NCBI RefSeq assembly: GCF_016458235.1
Contig: NZ_JAEMHK010000012.1
Location: 62,001 to 126,000 of the forward strand
DNA: 64,000 nucleotides
Direction of reading: 5' to 3'
From: Geomonas propionica
GTDB taxonomy: Bacteria; Desulfobacterota; Desulfuromonadia; Geobacterales; Geobacteraceae
Numbering within the stretch: the first letter of the stretch is position 1; each line of letters starts with the position of its first letter. This document shows positions 42,940 to 53,800 of this stretch, in pieces. The notes beneath the pieces were generated by a model, which worked only from the letters and a program-made list of their open reading frames with translations, did not search any database and was not told the DNA's origin. Made by a program: the position numbers and the translations under genes.

Positions 42940-44840
42940 TCGCCCACCCTCTTTTGAGCCTGCGCCTTGTTGGCGCGGTCGTAGCTGTCCGCGATGGCAA
43001 AGCGCGCGGTGACCTGGAACTGCTCCAGCCGTGCCCGGCGCTTGGTCATTTCGTCCACGGCCATGGCTTCCAATATTTTCCCCTGGCGCGGCAAAAGGGC
43101 GGTCACCTTCTCCCGGGCCGACGCGATCCGTGTGCGCTCGCTGGCGATGGCCTCGTCATACCCCTCGTAGCTTTGCGTCGCCGCCTGGCGGGTGCGCATG
43201 AAGGAGTCGTACTGACGCTTGAGCCGGTCGGTCTCCCGGTTCAGGTGGTCCAGGTCCTCGTAGGTGTCGGTGAGGCGCTGGTGGTACTGGGTGGCGATGT
43301 TCCAGGAGATCGCCCCGCGCAGCCGGGCCAGGCGCTCCTTCACATCGTCGGGGAGCGCACCGCCGGCGGCATGCTCCAGCCGCGAGATCTCCTCCAGGGC
43401 GATCCTCTCCTGCGCGGTGGCCAGGTGGTCCGGGCGCGGCGCGGTCAGCATGGCGTGCAGCCGCTTCTCGATGCGGTCGCACTGCTCCTGGCGCAGACGT
43501 ATCTGGGAGTCGAGCTGCTTGAAGGCCTCATCGATTTCGGGAAGAAGCGGCTGGTAGTAGTTCCGGCGCTGTTTGATCATCTCCTCGAAGGCGTTCAGGT
43601 CACCCTCCCAGGCGACGAGCTTGGCGCTTAACTCGTTCAGGTCCAGGTAGTTTTTGAGAGACTCCTGGAAATCATGCGAAGCCATCAAGTCGAGCAGGTA
43701 ATAGGTCTCCGGTGCATCGGGCAGGCTGCGCAGCTTCACCACCCAGTCCGAGTCCTGCTTCAGCTCTTCCCGCGCCAAGGCCTTCAGGAACTTCCCGTCC
43801 TGCACCGAGGTGATGGAGGCGCCCAGCTTGTCGATCTCTTTTCCGAAGGATTCCAGCGCCTGCCCGTACAGAAGGGCCGCCTTCCCGTAGACCTTCAGCT
43901 TCCCGTAGGCAAAGGGCATGGCCAGGAGGGCCTCCTGCACCGCGGGATCGGTCACCTCGCGCTGTGCCAGGATGCTCCAGGGGACCAGCGCCCTTTCAAA
44001 CTGTCCCTGGTTGGCGTCCGCCCACCCGGAACCCAGAAGCGCCCGGTTCGAGAAGGGCCCGGTCAGGCGCACCCGGTCCAGGACCAGCTTGGCGCCCGTG
44101 CCGTTGTTTTCGTCCAGGAGCTTGTATCCGAGCACCAGGTTGGACTTGTCCCTGATCGCCTGGCTGGAGGGGGCGGCGCTCGCGAGCTGCCCGGCGCGGT
44201 CGAGGTACTGCCGCCCGTCCTGCTCCTTTCCCTGCTGCATCAGTGCTATCCCCAGGTTGTAGCCGGCGAACCCTTCCAGGCTCTTCGCCCCCTGCAGGTC
44301 CTTCAGGACGCGCGAGGCGTCCTCGAAGCGGCCGTTGGCCATGAGGACCTGCGCCCGCAGGAATTCGACGTCGTCGCGGATCCGCTCCGGCACCTTGCCA
44401 TGGATGCGCTCCACGGCCTGCAGGGCCTCCCGCGGTTGATCCTTCTGGAAGTAGAGCCGGGCCAGCCGGTAGCTGGCCGCGTTGCGCTGTGGCTCGTCCA
44501 CCTTCCCCTCGATGACGGCGCGGATGGCGCGGCCGGCACGCAGGTGCATCCGGTAGCCGAGCTCGAAATCGCCTACGTCGAACTCAGCCTGGTTCAGGTG
44601 GGGGTAGAGCGCGTCGAGCGCGGGCTCGTCGACCCGGCGGTGCTGCCCGAGTTCAGTGTCCAGCCGGGCCACCGCTTCGAACCACTCCCCCTGATAGGCG
44701 TGGTAGAGCGCCTCCCCGAAGTAGACGTCCTTGAGGCCGCCTGCGGGACGGGAGTCCGCGCCCTTTTCCCCGGGAGTGCCGGCTGCCAGGGCGACGCTCG
44801 CGCACATCAGACAAACCAGTATGAGAATCAACCTGGACAT
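42936..44840 (-). CDS. Periplasmic TPR/helical-repeat protein (634 aa)
   Basis: Signal peptide MSRLILILVCLMCASVALA. The N-terminal half consists of helical TPR-like units (YFGEALYHAYQGEWFEAVARLDTELG, ASYRLARLYFQKDQPREALQAVERI, FAGYNLGIALMQQGKEQDGRQYL). The C-terminal half is a long coiled coil (about 400-600) with DTYEDLDHLNRETDRLKRQY. The plan resembles the GltD-type periplasmic scaffold. It starts 4 nt after the upstream stop and overlaps the downstream TPR lipoprotein gene (ATGA). Confidence 0.86.
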   Translation of the reverse strand: MSRLILILVCLMCASVALAAGTPGEKGADSRPAGGLKDVYFGEALYHAYQGEWFEAVARLDTELGQHRRVDEPALDALYPHLNQAEFDVGDFELGYRMHLRAGRAIRAVIEGKVDEPQRNAASYRLARLYFQKDQPREALQAVERIHGKVPERIRDDVEFLRAQVLMANGRFEDASRVLKDLQGAKSLEGFAGYNLGIALMQQGKEQDGRQYLDRAGQLASAAPSSQAIRDKSNLVLGYKLLDENNGTGAKLVLDRVRLTGPFSNRALLGSGWADANQGQFERALVPWSILAQREVTDPAVQEALLAMPFAYGKLKVYGKAALLYGQALESFGKEIDKLGASITSVQDGKFLKALAREELKQDSDWVVKLRSLPDAPETYYLLDLMASHDFQESLKNYLDLNELSAKLVAWEGDLNAFEEMIKQRRNYYQPLLPEIDEAFKQLDSQIRLRQEQCDRIEKRLHAMLTAPRPDHLATAQERIALEEISRLEHAAGGALPDDVKERLARLRGAISWNIATQYHQRLTDTYEDLDHLNRETDRLKRQYDSFMRTRQAATQSYEGYDEAIASERTRIASAREKVTALLPRQGKILEAMAVDEMTKRRARLEQFQVTARFAIADSYDRANKAQAQKRVGE

Positions 44841-44843
44841 GGC

Positions 44844-45575
44844 TTACCAATCCTTCACGGTGACGGTTTTGCTGCCGGCCAGGACCACCCCGACCAGTTT
44901 CGGGCCGATCCCCTTGGCGACCTTGAAGTTCTCTTCCCGTTGGAAATCCGCGCCGCTCTCGGTCTTGCCCAGCACCGTCACGCGCAGGGGGTGCTCGCCG
45001 GTCATGACGTTACCGACGTGGATGCGCTGCACGCCCCCCTTCTTCAGTGCCTCGATCTCGCTGAAGGTGTAGAGGTGATGGGCCACCTTCTTGCCGTCCA
45101 GCTCGATGGCCACGGCGTCGAGACGGAACTTCTCGCTTCCTTCCAGGGAGACGAAGATGGCGACCTGGGTGTCGGAGGGGTAGAGGAGCTTCTCTTCGAG
45201 CCGGTTCAGCTGCGTGGCGATGGAGAGGACGTCGGCCTTGATCTCCTGCACCTGCTCGTCCAGCCCCTTGGTCTGCTCCTTGGCGGCTTTCTGCTTGACC
45301 TGCTCCTTTACCGCCTCCCGTTCCACCTGGCCCTTGGCGGGCTCCCCTCCGGCGGGGCTCTCGAGAGCCTGCTGCGTGCCGGAGTCCTCCGCGCCCTCCG
45401 GGGCGACCGAGTCCTCCACACCATCCGGTGCAACCGAGTCTTCCACACCCTCCGGTGCTACCTGCTCCTGCACACTCTCCTGCCCCTGTAGCGCGGCGGC
45501 TTCCTGCGCGTGGACCGGTAAAGTCGACAACAGCATGGAGATCACGAGGACGATTACCTTCAGAACTTTGTTCAT
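44844..45575 (-). CDS. Exported coiled-coil protein of the cluster
   Basis: A 243-residue protein with a signal peptide (MNKVLKVIVLVISMLLSTLPVHA). A nine-residue acidic repeat occurs three times (VAPEGVEDS, VAPDGVEDS, VAPEGAEDS), followed by a Lys/Glu coiled coil (about 80-135) and a beta-rich C-terminal domain (DTQVAIFVSLEGSEKFRLDAVAIELDGKKVAHHL) that looks like a small Ig/AgnB-type fold. ATG 45,575 is preferred over the in-frame GTG 45,584 because AGGTGG lies at proper distance. No family recognised. Confidence 0.82.
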   Translation of the reverse strand: MNKVLKVIVLVISMLLSTLPVHAQEAAALQGQESVQEQVAPEGVEDSVAPDGVEDSVAPEGAEDSGTQQALESPAGGEPAKGQVEREAVKEQVKQKAAKEQTKGLDEQVQEIKADVLSIATQLNRLEEKLLYPSDTQVAIFVSLEGSEKFRLDAVAIELDGKKVAHHLYTFSEIEALKKGGVQRIHVGNVMTGEHPLRVTVLGKTESGADFQREENFKVAKGIGPKLVGVVLAGSKTVTVKDW

Positions 45576-45610
45576 ATGTGCCACCTATGGTTAGTTGTGT
45601 GCATCAATTG

Positions 45611-48600
45611 CTAGATCATCCCCACCACGTTCACGAAGACACCCTGGTGCCGGTAACTGTAGTCGGTCAGGTCGTCGGAGAAGTCGCTGAAGTTGTAGCC
45701 GGCGCCGACCTTGAAGTTGTTGCCCAGGTGACGGTAGATCCCCAGAAGCACCCCGCTGCGCCGGTCCTGCGCGTCCGGCAAGTCGAGCAGGCGCCCTTCG
45801 GCGAGCGCGTCCCACTTGTGCAGGAAGTGCCAGTCGACCCGCGCCACGAAGAGGTGGGCGCTGCTGTCGAAGTACTCCGGGTTGACCCGGTCCATGCTGA
45901 CCTGGCCGAGCCGGTAGGCGTACTTCCCTCCGATGGTCCAGCGCGGCGTCAGGTCGTACATGGCGTCGACGGACGCGATGTGGCTGCGCTGCATGACACC
46001 CGCGCTCGTGCTGGTGCCGTTCACCTGCCCCGCCGCCGGCAGGTTGTAGAAGTAGGTGTACTTAACCAGGGCGTTCAGGCGGTCGTTGGCGACGGGGCGG
46101 TAGGCGTAGCCGACCACGGCCTCGGTGTAGCTGCCGTCGTAGAAATCACCCGCCGAGCTGGTGCTCTGGGAATAGTTGAACTTGCCGATCAGCCGCCAGT
46201 CCGGCGTCACCTGGTACTTCAGGCTGTTCTTGAAGAGCCAGGTGGTCCGCTTCACCCGGCTCAGGTCGGACTGCTCGGCATCGTCCACCCGGTATTCCAC
46301 CACGCTCGAAAGCTTCACCTTCGCGAACCCGTACCCCGCGCTCACCCCCAGCGCCGTCCTCTTCAGCTCCGCGCCGGTCAGGTTGTCCTGCAGGGTGCCA
46401 AACTCCCCCTTGACCCCGAAGTTGAGGCGGTCGGTAGGGGCGAGATCGACGCCGTAGGAATGGAGCAGGCCGCTGGGGACGTCGCCGTGGGTGTAGCGTT
46501 CCTCGCCGTAGACGCTGGCGCTGTCCGAATAGCGGGTGCGAAAGCCCGAGGTCACCGCCCCTTTTCTCGCCTGCACGCCGTTGTCCGAGCGCTCGTTCTC
46601 CAGGGCGTAGTTCAGATAGAGCGTGGTGCGGTCGCTGTAGAGGTACTCGCTGCCGAAGCGTCCCGCGACACCCTGGTCCCCCCCGGAGAGTTCGCCGTTC
46701 ACCTTGAAGCGGTCGGTGAAGCGGTAGGCGCCCCCCACGCCGCCCCGGCCGTTGTCCTCGCGATTGCCCGTGGTCAGGATCGACTGCTGACCGAAGAGGT
46801 AGCCGCTCCAGCGCGCCTTGGAGTCGTAGCCGACCTTCCCCACCAGGTCGGTGCGGTCCCCGGTCTCTTGGGTCAGGGGGACCACGGCGGATTTATCCTT
46901 GCGGCTGTCCAGGCGCGCACCCACACCGGCGCTCCAGTGCTCGTCCACCTGGTAGTTGGCATTCACCTCGGCCGTCGTCGTCTGAAGCCCCTGGTCCACG
47001 CTGCGCTGGTCCGCCTTCAAGTTCACCTTCAGACGCTCGTTGACCGGGACCTCGGCCGTGCCGCCGACTTGGGTGGTCTCCTTTTCCGCGACCTGGCCCG
47101 GCGCCGAGTACCCTGCCTCCAAAAGCTGGCTGTACAGGGTCACGCGCCCCCGCCAATCCTTGTTGAAATCCTGCAACCCGAGGCTCGCATCGACCCGGTA
47201 GGCGCTGGCCGCCGTCGCGACCTCTACCGGGACCTGCACGGTGCCATAGTTGAAGCCGCCATCGAGCGAGGTGGAGGTGAAGAGCCCCGCCCCCTTGCTG
47301 CGGCCGGTCTCCAGCTTGAGCCAGGTGGCGGCGGACTTGCGCAGGGTGAGGTCCGCGCCGGCGAGGCTTTCGTCGATATCCCCGTTCTTGCCGCTGGTGC
47401 CGGTGAGGCCTAACTTCACGTGATCGCCGAACCAGTAGTGGACCCGGCCGCCGATGGTCATGGTGTCCAGCTCCGCAACGCCCGGGGTGTACTCGTAGCG
47501 GGCCACCAGGTAGACCGGGTTGCCGCCCATGGTGTCGCTGTGCACCAGGAGGTTGTCCGCCGCCGTCGACTCCAGGGGGTGGGTCAGGACCAGGCGCCCC
47601 TGCAGGTAGTCGACATCGTAGTCCTGCACCGGGGTCAGATCCTTTACCGCCATGACGATTCCGGAGTCCTTGTCCCTTACCTCGATACGCACCCGCTCGG
47701 ACCCCTGCAGGATGTCCTGGCGGCGCAGGTAGTAGAGCGAACCGCCGGTGCCGCGAAACTCGTCGCGCCCCGCCACCGTGCCGGGCTCGGCGGCGAAGCC
47801 GTCCACCATGAAGCGCTTTTCGCCGAAGCTGGTGACGCCGGGGATCTGGTAGTGGAGGTTCGCACCGTAGAGCCCGCGGTCCACGTGGGCCAGGTCGTTG
47901 TCGGTGTAACCGATCCTGAAATTTCCCCACAGGCCGTAGTTCTGATCCTTCTTCAGCTTGGCGTAGAACTTCCCGCTGGTCGGTGCGTCCTCGAGGACCG
48001 TGCTGTCGTCGCCGTAGGTCGGGAAGTGGTAGTCCTGGTCGATGCGCCTGAAAAGCGACTCGGGCGACTTGTCCAGGAAGTTGCTGAAGATCTCGTCCAG
48101 GGGACCTTCCCGCGTGTCGGCGCTGGCGGTGAGCCCCCAGCCGTCGCCGAATTCCCCCCTGGTGTAGAAGGCGAGGCGCCCCTCGGCGTTGAAGTCGTGG
48201 CTGTACTGCGGCTTGTCCGGGGCGAGGAGCTGGGCCGGGCCGGTGGTCTTGTCGGCCGAAAGGGTCAGGTCGGCGATCCCCACGGTGAACCAGTCGTTTT
48301 TGGTCATGGAGAGGTCGCGCAGGAAGAGCTCGCCGTTGCCGGACTTGTCCAGCACCGCCACCTCGACCGTGTGCATCCCCTTGGGAAGGATCTCCTCGAC
48401 GACGAAGCGCCCCTTGGCATCCACCGGTCCCGGGTATCCGGCCAGCCAGACCCGGTGTTCGGGGGGGATGGAGCTGCCGTAGGCCTGGACGGTACCGCCA
48501 GCCACCGGGATGTTCCTCCGCGCGATGCGGCTGCCGCCGTAGCCGGCCAAGAGCTCCCTTTCCGGGTCGGACTTGGCGGCGCCGGCATCGAGCTCTTCGA

Positions 48601-50743
48601 CCACCCAAAGCGGCTGGGGCACGGTCTCGTCGAAGTTCCCCTGGGCGTCGTAGACGCGCACCAGGTACTTGAGCTCGCGGGCCGGGGTGACCGGGTTGTC
48701 GAACTGCGCGCTCCACTGCGCCATCCCCTCGCCGTCGACGGGGACCACCGCCAGCGGGAGATCGCGCACCGAACGGGCCTCCTCGAAGATCCTCACCTCG
48801 GCGCGTTTGATGAAGCTGTGGTAGTTGGCGTAAAGGCGGAAGCGGACCAGGTTCTCCGCGAACTCCGTCCCGGGGAGGTCCTGGTAGCGGATACTGCGCG
48901 GCCAAGCGGTCACATTCAGCCGGGGCTCGCTCCTCAGGTTGTCGTACTTGAACTCGATCCTGGCGCGCTCCAGCGCCACGTCGGTGCAGCGCTGCAGGTC
49001 GGGGATGCTCTTGTTCAGGTCGTCGACCGGCTTTCCGTCCACGGAGATGCGCAAAAGGTTCAGCGCCAGGGGATCGGCCGTGTTCACCTCGCGGGTCATG
49101 CGCAGGATGTCCACCCCCTCGTAGTCGTTGATGGGGATCTGCTCGTCATAGACGACCTGCACCTCGACGCGCGACTCTCCCGTGCCGGTGAAGCCGGTGC
49201 TGACCACGTCCGCAGACTGCACGTAGCCGCGCCCCTCGAACTCCGCCTGCTTCACGGCAAGGCCCATCCTCTCGCTCGCGGCGGTCATGCTGCGGCGGGC
49301 GCGAGCCGTGGCCCAGCCGATGTCGTCGCCGTAGACGGCGGCGGTGCGCCGGTCCAGCCGCTCGTTGTTGATGTAGCCGGTAAAGCGCAGACGTACGTTG
49401 CTCCGGTCCTTGATCTCGTTCATGAGCTGTCCCAGCCGCTCGGTGTATCCCTCGGGGAAGACGGGGTTACCATCCTGGAACAGGATCGGGGGGATCGGGC
49501 CGGAGGGGGGATCGTAGACCCTGGTGACGGTCTCGGCGCCGGCGTCCTCCGGGCAAAGCTGCGGCTCGTCGGGGAGTTCCTGCATGGCGTCGTCGTGCCA
49601 GAACTCGACCGCGACGCGCCGGTTCAGCGCCCTTCCCTGGGGCGTGTCGTTGGTGGCCACCGGCTGCGTGGCGCCCTTCCCCTCGCTCTCGAAGGAGACG
49701 GCGGAGCCCTTGACGGCGTCCTGGACGGCGAGGGCCACGCGCCGGGCGACGGCCTTGGAGAGCCCCAATTGGTCGCCGTAGATTCGCTCGTCGCGCGCCT
49801 CCAGTGGGGTGGTGTCGCTGTAGGCGATGAATTTGACCGAGATGTTCTGCTTGCCGGCCAAGTTGTTCAGCGCCTGCCGGATCTGCCGCGGGAACTCCTC
49901 CGGCACGGTCACCAGGGCCGCGTCGTACTGCAGGGGGGGGGCCAGGTTCTTGACCCGGACCCGGTGGGCGAGCCCTTCCTTGTAACGCATCTTGCAGACC
50001 GTCTCGGTGCGGCAGACCTTGACCCGCTTCACCTGCGCCGGGACGATCACTTCCTTCTCCACCATCTTCTCGCCGATCTCGTCGTACCAGACCTCGACCT
50101 CCACCCGGCGGTTCAGTGCCCTCCCCTCCTCGGTGACGTTGGAGGCGACCGGTTTGGCGTCCCCCATCCCCTCATAGGAGATCGCCTCGGGCGGAAGGCC
50201 TAAGGCACGCTGGCAGTATTCGGCCGTGGTGCCGGCGCGCTCGCGGGACAGGCCGGTGTTGTCGCCGAATTTCGCCTGCAGCGGTCCGCTCAGCCTTTGC
50301 GTGTCGGCGTGCCCCACGAAATGGAGGCGGACGTTGTTGCGCCCACGCATCTTCTCCAGCACGCCGCGCAGAAGTTCCAGGTACTCCCGGGTGATCTCCG
50401 CCTCGCCGGTGCGAAAGCGGATCGGGGGGACCAGGTCGGCCAGCTTGACCGTCTTCACGTCCTTCTCGGCGACCTGGCGCTTCTCGGTGCGGTCCCCCTG
50501 GTCCTGCGCGAAGACGGACGGGTCGAGGAGCCACGGGGTGTAGGCGGCATCCTTCGGGAGGTGCCCTTCCGTCGTCTCACCGCGACCGGCTGCCTCCCGG
50601 ACTTTCGGGGAGGCGGTCGCCGGTGCGCTCGCAGCCTGGGCGGCCGGTGCGGGTGTGCCCTCCGCGCGAGCGGCGGTCTCGGCTCCGGCCACGGAGGCCA
50701 GGATCATCAATGTAAGGGCGATACTTTTCACCATTGGTCCCAT
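45611..50743 (-). CDS. Giant OmpA-domain / outer-membrane beta-barrel protein (about 1,710 aa)
   Basis: The signal peptide (MVKSIALTLMILASVAGA) is followed by three OmpA-like peptidoglycan-binding modules at about 140-235, 301-395 and 451-545 (VRLHFVGHADTQRL, ISVKFIAYSDTTPL, VRLRFTGYINNERL; the first two end GRALNRRVEVEV-like). Next come Ig-like/carboxypeptidase-regulatory-like segments (550-850) and a long C-terminal region of amphipathic strands (about 850-1710, for example GRLAFYTRGEFGDGWGLTAS, YLNYALENERSDNGVQ, VGAGYNFSDFSDDL). This suggests a large pore or surface anchor. ATG 50,743 or 50,734 are likely starts; TTG 50,788 is also in frame. It lacks a TonB box or plug. Confidence 0.85.
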   Translation of the reverse strand: MGPMVKSIALTLMILASVAGAETAARAEGTPAPAAQAASAPATASPKVREAAGRGETTEGHLPKDAAYTPWLLDPSVFAQDQGDRTEKRQVAEKDVKTVKLADLVPPIRFRTGEAEITREYLELLRGVLEKMRGRNNVRLHFVGHADTQRLSGPLQAKFGDNTGLSRERAGTTAEYCQRALGLPPEAISYEGMGDAKPVASNVTEEGRALNRRVEVEVWYDEIGEKMVEKEVIVPAQVKRVKVCRTETVCKMRYKEGLAHRVRVKNLAPPLQYDAALVTVPEEFPRQIRQALNNLAGKQNISVKFIAYSDTTPLEARDERIYGDQLGLSKAVARRVALAVQDAVKGSAVSFESEGKGATQPVATNDTPQGRALNRRVAVEFWHDDAMQELPDEPQLCPEDAGAETVTRVYDPPSGPIPPILFQDGNPVFPEGYTERLGQLMNEIKDRSNVRLRFTGYINNERLDRRTAAVYGDDIGWATARARRSMTAASERMGLAVKQAEFEGRGYVQSADVVSTGFTGTGESRVEVQVVYDEQIPINDYEGVDILRMTREVNTADPLALNLLRISVDGKPVDDLNKSIPDLQRCTDVALERARIEFKYDNLRSEPRLNVTAWPRSIRYQDLPGTEFAENLVRFRLYANYHSFIKRAEVRIFEEARSVRDLPLAVVPVDGEGMAQWSAQFDNPVTPARELKYLVRVYDAQGNFDETVPQPLWVVEELDAGAAKSDPERELLAGYGGSRIARRNIPVAGGTVQAYGSSIPPEHRVWLAGYPGPVDAKGRFVVEEILPKGMHTVEVAVLDKSGNGELFLRDLSMTKNDWFTVGIADLTLSADKTTGPAQLLAPDKPQYSHDFNAEGRLAFYTRGEFGDGWGLTASADTREGPLDEIFSNFLDKSPESLFRRIDQDYHFPTYGDDSTVLEDAPTSGKFYAKLKKDQNYGLWGNFRIGYTDNDLAHVDRGLYGANLHYQIPGVTSFGEKRFMVDGFAAEPGTVAGRDEFRGTGGSLYYLRRQDILQGSERVRIEVRDKDSGIVMAVKDLTPVQDYDVDYLQGRLVLTHPLESTAADNLLVHSDTMGGNPVYLVARYEYTPGVAELDTMTIGGRVHYWFGDHVKLGLTGTSGKNGDIDESLAGADLTLRKSAATWLKLETGRSKGAGLFTSTSLDGGFNYGTVQVPVEVATAASAYRVDASLGLQDFNKDWRGRVTLYSQLLEAGYSAPGQVAEKETTQVGGTAEVPVNERLKVNLKADQRSVDQGLQTTTAEVNANYQVDEHWSAGVGARLDSRKDKSAVVPLTQETGDRTDLVGKVGYDSKARWSGYLFGQQSILTTGNREDNGRGGVGGAYRFTDRFKVNGELSGGDQGVAGRFGSEYLYSDRTTLYLNYALENERSDNGVQARKGAVTSGFRTRYSDSASVYGEERYTHGDVPSGLLHSYGVDLAPTDRLNFGVKGEFGTLQDNLTGAELKRTALGVSAGYGFAKVKLSSVVEYRVDDAEQSDLSRVKRTTWLFKNSLKYQVTPDWRLIGKFNYSQSTSSAGDFYDGSYTEAVVGYAYRPVANDRLNALVKYTYFYNLPAAGQVNGTSTSAGVMQRSHIASVDAMYDLTPRWTIGGKYAYRLGQVSMDRVNPEYFDSSAHLFVARVDWHFLHKWDALAEGRLLDLPDAQDRRSGVLLGIYRHLGNNFKVGAGYNFSDFSDDLTDYSYRHQGVFVNVVGMI

Positions 50744-50875
50744 CCATCTACCCAAACAGGTTAGGTTCTCTTGCTGTCCCAATTTCAATGCAGGTCACCA
50801 ATCTTTAGCTGTACAGGTCTCTGCGCTTTCGTCCCCCCTCCGGGGGGAGGAGCCCACGCTCCTACGTCTGCGGCC

Positions 50876-53800
50876 TCACGGCGGCGCGCCCCGGCGCCAG
50901 AAGATCTCGGTCTCGACAGTTAGGGGGTAGCCGTCCCCCCACGTGCCGGAGATCTCCTTCTTGAGCGCCTTGAGACGCTCTTCCACCAATCCCTTGCTCT
51001 CCACCTCGGCGAGGTAGGAGAGCCGCAGCACCGCCGGCGCCTTGCGGAGCTCCTTCAAAAGGAGGTCGACCCTCGGCTGCCACTGCCTGCGCAGCTTGGT
51101 CCCCTTGGGCTCGAAGGCGCCGTCGGCGACATCCAGGGAGACCACGTGGTGGATCGCCGCGCCGAAGTTGAAGCGCAGCATCTTGCCCCGCGTGGCCCGC
51201 TCCACCTGCGGGTTTTCGCTGGTGACGCGGTAGCCGGTGGGGAGGGTGCGCTCGTCGAGCTTGAGTATGAAGTTGCTGCCGCGGTCCTCGTCCGGGACCA
51301 CCGCGCAGGTGATGTGGAAGCGGCCGAACTCGTCGGTGGTGGCGACGAGCCCCCGGGCGGTGACGGCGCGCACGCCGGCGAGTCCCTTTTCTCCCTGGTC
51401 GGGGTAGCCGTTCGCGTTGGCGTCGTCGAAGACCTTGCCGATCACGTCGGTGCAGTCGAGATCCGCATCGGGGATGACGCGGACGGTCGCGGAGGCGACA
51501 CCGGAGGCGACGCTGTCGGTGATGTTGTCCAGCACCTGGGCGCGGTTCACGTATTCACCCTCGGAGACGCCGGAGCTTACGATCATCAGGAAGGTGATGC
51601 TGTGGCTGGTGCTGCTGGTGAGCTGCGCGACGCTCCAGGTCATCTGGCGTCGGTTCTGCACCGGCTCGACCTTCTGGCCGTCCAGGCGCGCCGACCCGGC
51701 CACGTATTTGAAGCCCGGGGGGAAGGTGTCCACCACGCTCAGGTTCCTGAGCGTCACCCCCAGGGTGTTGTTGAGGGTGATGGTGTAGGGGACCAGCGCG
51801 CCGCGCGACACGTTGGTGAGCGCGGCGGTCTTGCTGATGGCGATCGCCGTGTTGAGGGTCGGGTCGACGGCGATGTGGTTGTTGTAGATCTGGCTGTAGC
51901 CCGGCTGGAGGTTGTCCAGGGTGAGCCGCAGGTAGTAGGCGGTGGCGGCGCCGGGGACCACCGAGGCGCCCGGCGCCAGGTCGGAGGCCTGCGCCTCGCA
52001 GTAGCCGGCCGTCGCCGGCACCGCGTCCGCGGCGCTTCCCGGGCAGGACGGGACTGCGAAGGAGGCGGTGCTGTCGCTGGACATGGGGGGGACCAGCTTG
52101 GAGACGCCCGCCATGTACCCGGAGGAGGGGGGCGTCACCTGGATCAGGTACTCCCCGCCGGAGGGGCAGGAAGGATCGCTGAAGTTGAGATCGAATTTAT
52201 AGAGGCCGCTGGCGGTGGTCACCTGCCCCTGCTGGACCGGATCGTTGAAGCAGCTGCCGGAAACGGGCGTCCTGCTCCCCGCCTGGACCATGGCCAGCGT
52301 GGCGCCCGGCACCGGGGTGCGGACGATGGAGTTGTAGACCACGCCGTTAGGGGTGAGCGGCAGGTTCAGGTCCTGCAGCAGAGAACCTCCGCCGGCCACG
52401 ATATCGGAGATGCGCTGCATGCCGTTGCTGAAGGAGGAGCTGCACCAGCCAAGGAGGGCCGTGGTAGCGCCGGCGCCCGGCGCGCGGAAGCGGAGTTCGT
52501 ACTTGATCGGGGTCCCGGCGTTGGGGGTCACCCCGCTGAAGCGATAGGAACCGTCGGCGGCGCTGTTCACCGTCCCCACCACGCGGCCGTCCTGGTACAG
52601 CTCCACGGCCCAGCCGGCGGAGGCGATCTCGCCGCTATCCAGCGCGTTGTCGTGGTTCGCGTCCTGCCAGACCGAGCCGGCGAGGCTCGCGCTGCCGGGC
52701 ATGCCGCCCACGGTGACCGAGGTCCCGGCGCTGGCGACCTGGGTGGGGGTGTCCCAGCTCGCCTGGGCGGTGTTGGTGACCACGCTGCCGCTTGCTACGG
52801 TAGGGTTCAGTTTCACCTCGAAGCGCAGCACCACGGACGCCCCCGGCGCCAGGGCACCGTAGCTCGCGCCGTAGTTGGCGCTGATCACCGGCGCCGCGAA
52901 ACTGACCCCGTTGGAGGAGCCGTTCATCACCGCTGAACCGGCGACGTAGCTTCCCTGGGGCAGGAGCGGGGTCAGGTCGTCGGTCAGCACCACGCCCGTG
53001 GCAGGCACCTGGCCTACGTTGGTGGCGCGCACGGTGTATTCGAGGACGCTTCCGGCAACGGCGGCGCCCCCGCCAAGAACCACGGCGGACTTGGTCACCG
53101 TGAGCTTTTGTGCGTTACCCACCGCGATCACCGTCGGCTGGTAGCCGTTGGTGGGGTTGCCGTCGGAGTCGGTGGCGAGAAGCGGCAGTTGCGCCGTTGC
53201 CACGCTCCCCTGGTTGCTGATCACGGTGCCCGAGGCGACGCCCGGGTTGACCTGGACACGGAAGGTTACGACACCGGTGCCGCCTGCCGCGAGGGTCCCG
53301 GCACTTGCGGGGGGCGCAGGCGGGTTGACTCCCTGGGAGACGACACCGATGCCGTTGGTTAGGGGGCAGACGCCGGGACCCGGATCGGAGATGGCGGCGC
53401 CGTTTAGCCGCACACTCTCCGCCACGTAGGTCGTGTTGGCGGGGATGGCGTCGGTCAGCAGCACGCCGGTCGCCGGAGTCGCTCCCGAGTTGGTCATGGT
53501 GATGGTGTACTGGAGCGCGTCGCCCGGATCGACCAGGCCGTTGCCGTTGGCGTCGCCGGCAAGCTGGACCGTCTTCAGCGCGTAGACGAGCGGCAGGTTC
53601 CCGACCACCACCGTGGTGGGATCGTTGGGCACCGGGGTCGCGGGGTCGTCGGAGGCCTCCTCGGGGAAGGGGCCGCTCGCGGCGCCCGTTCCGGCCAGGA
53701 CCCCCTGGTTCGAGATCAGCGTTCCGGCCACCACGCTCTTGCTGATCCGGACCTCGAAGGTGATGGTGGCCGCGTTACTGGCCGTCCCGGCTGCGGCGGG

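Noticed and set aside
45611-50743. TonB-dependent receptor identity for the 1,710-residue barrel protein
   Set aside because: No TonB box or plug domain; the N-terminus holds three OmpA-like modules instead.
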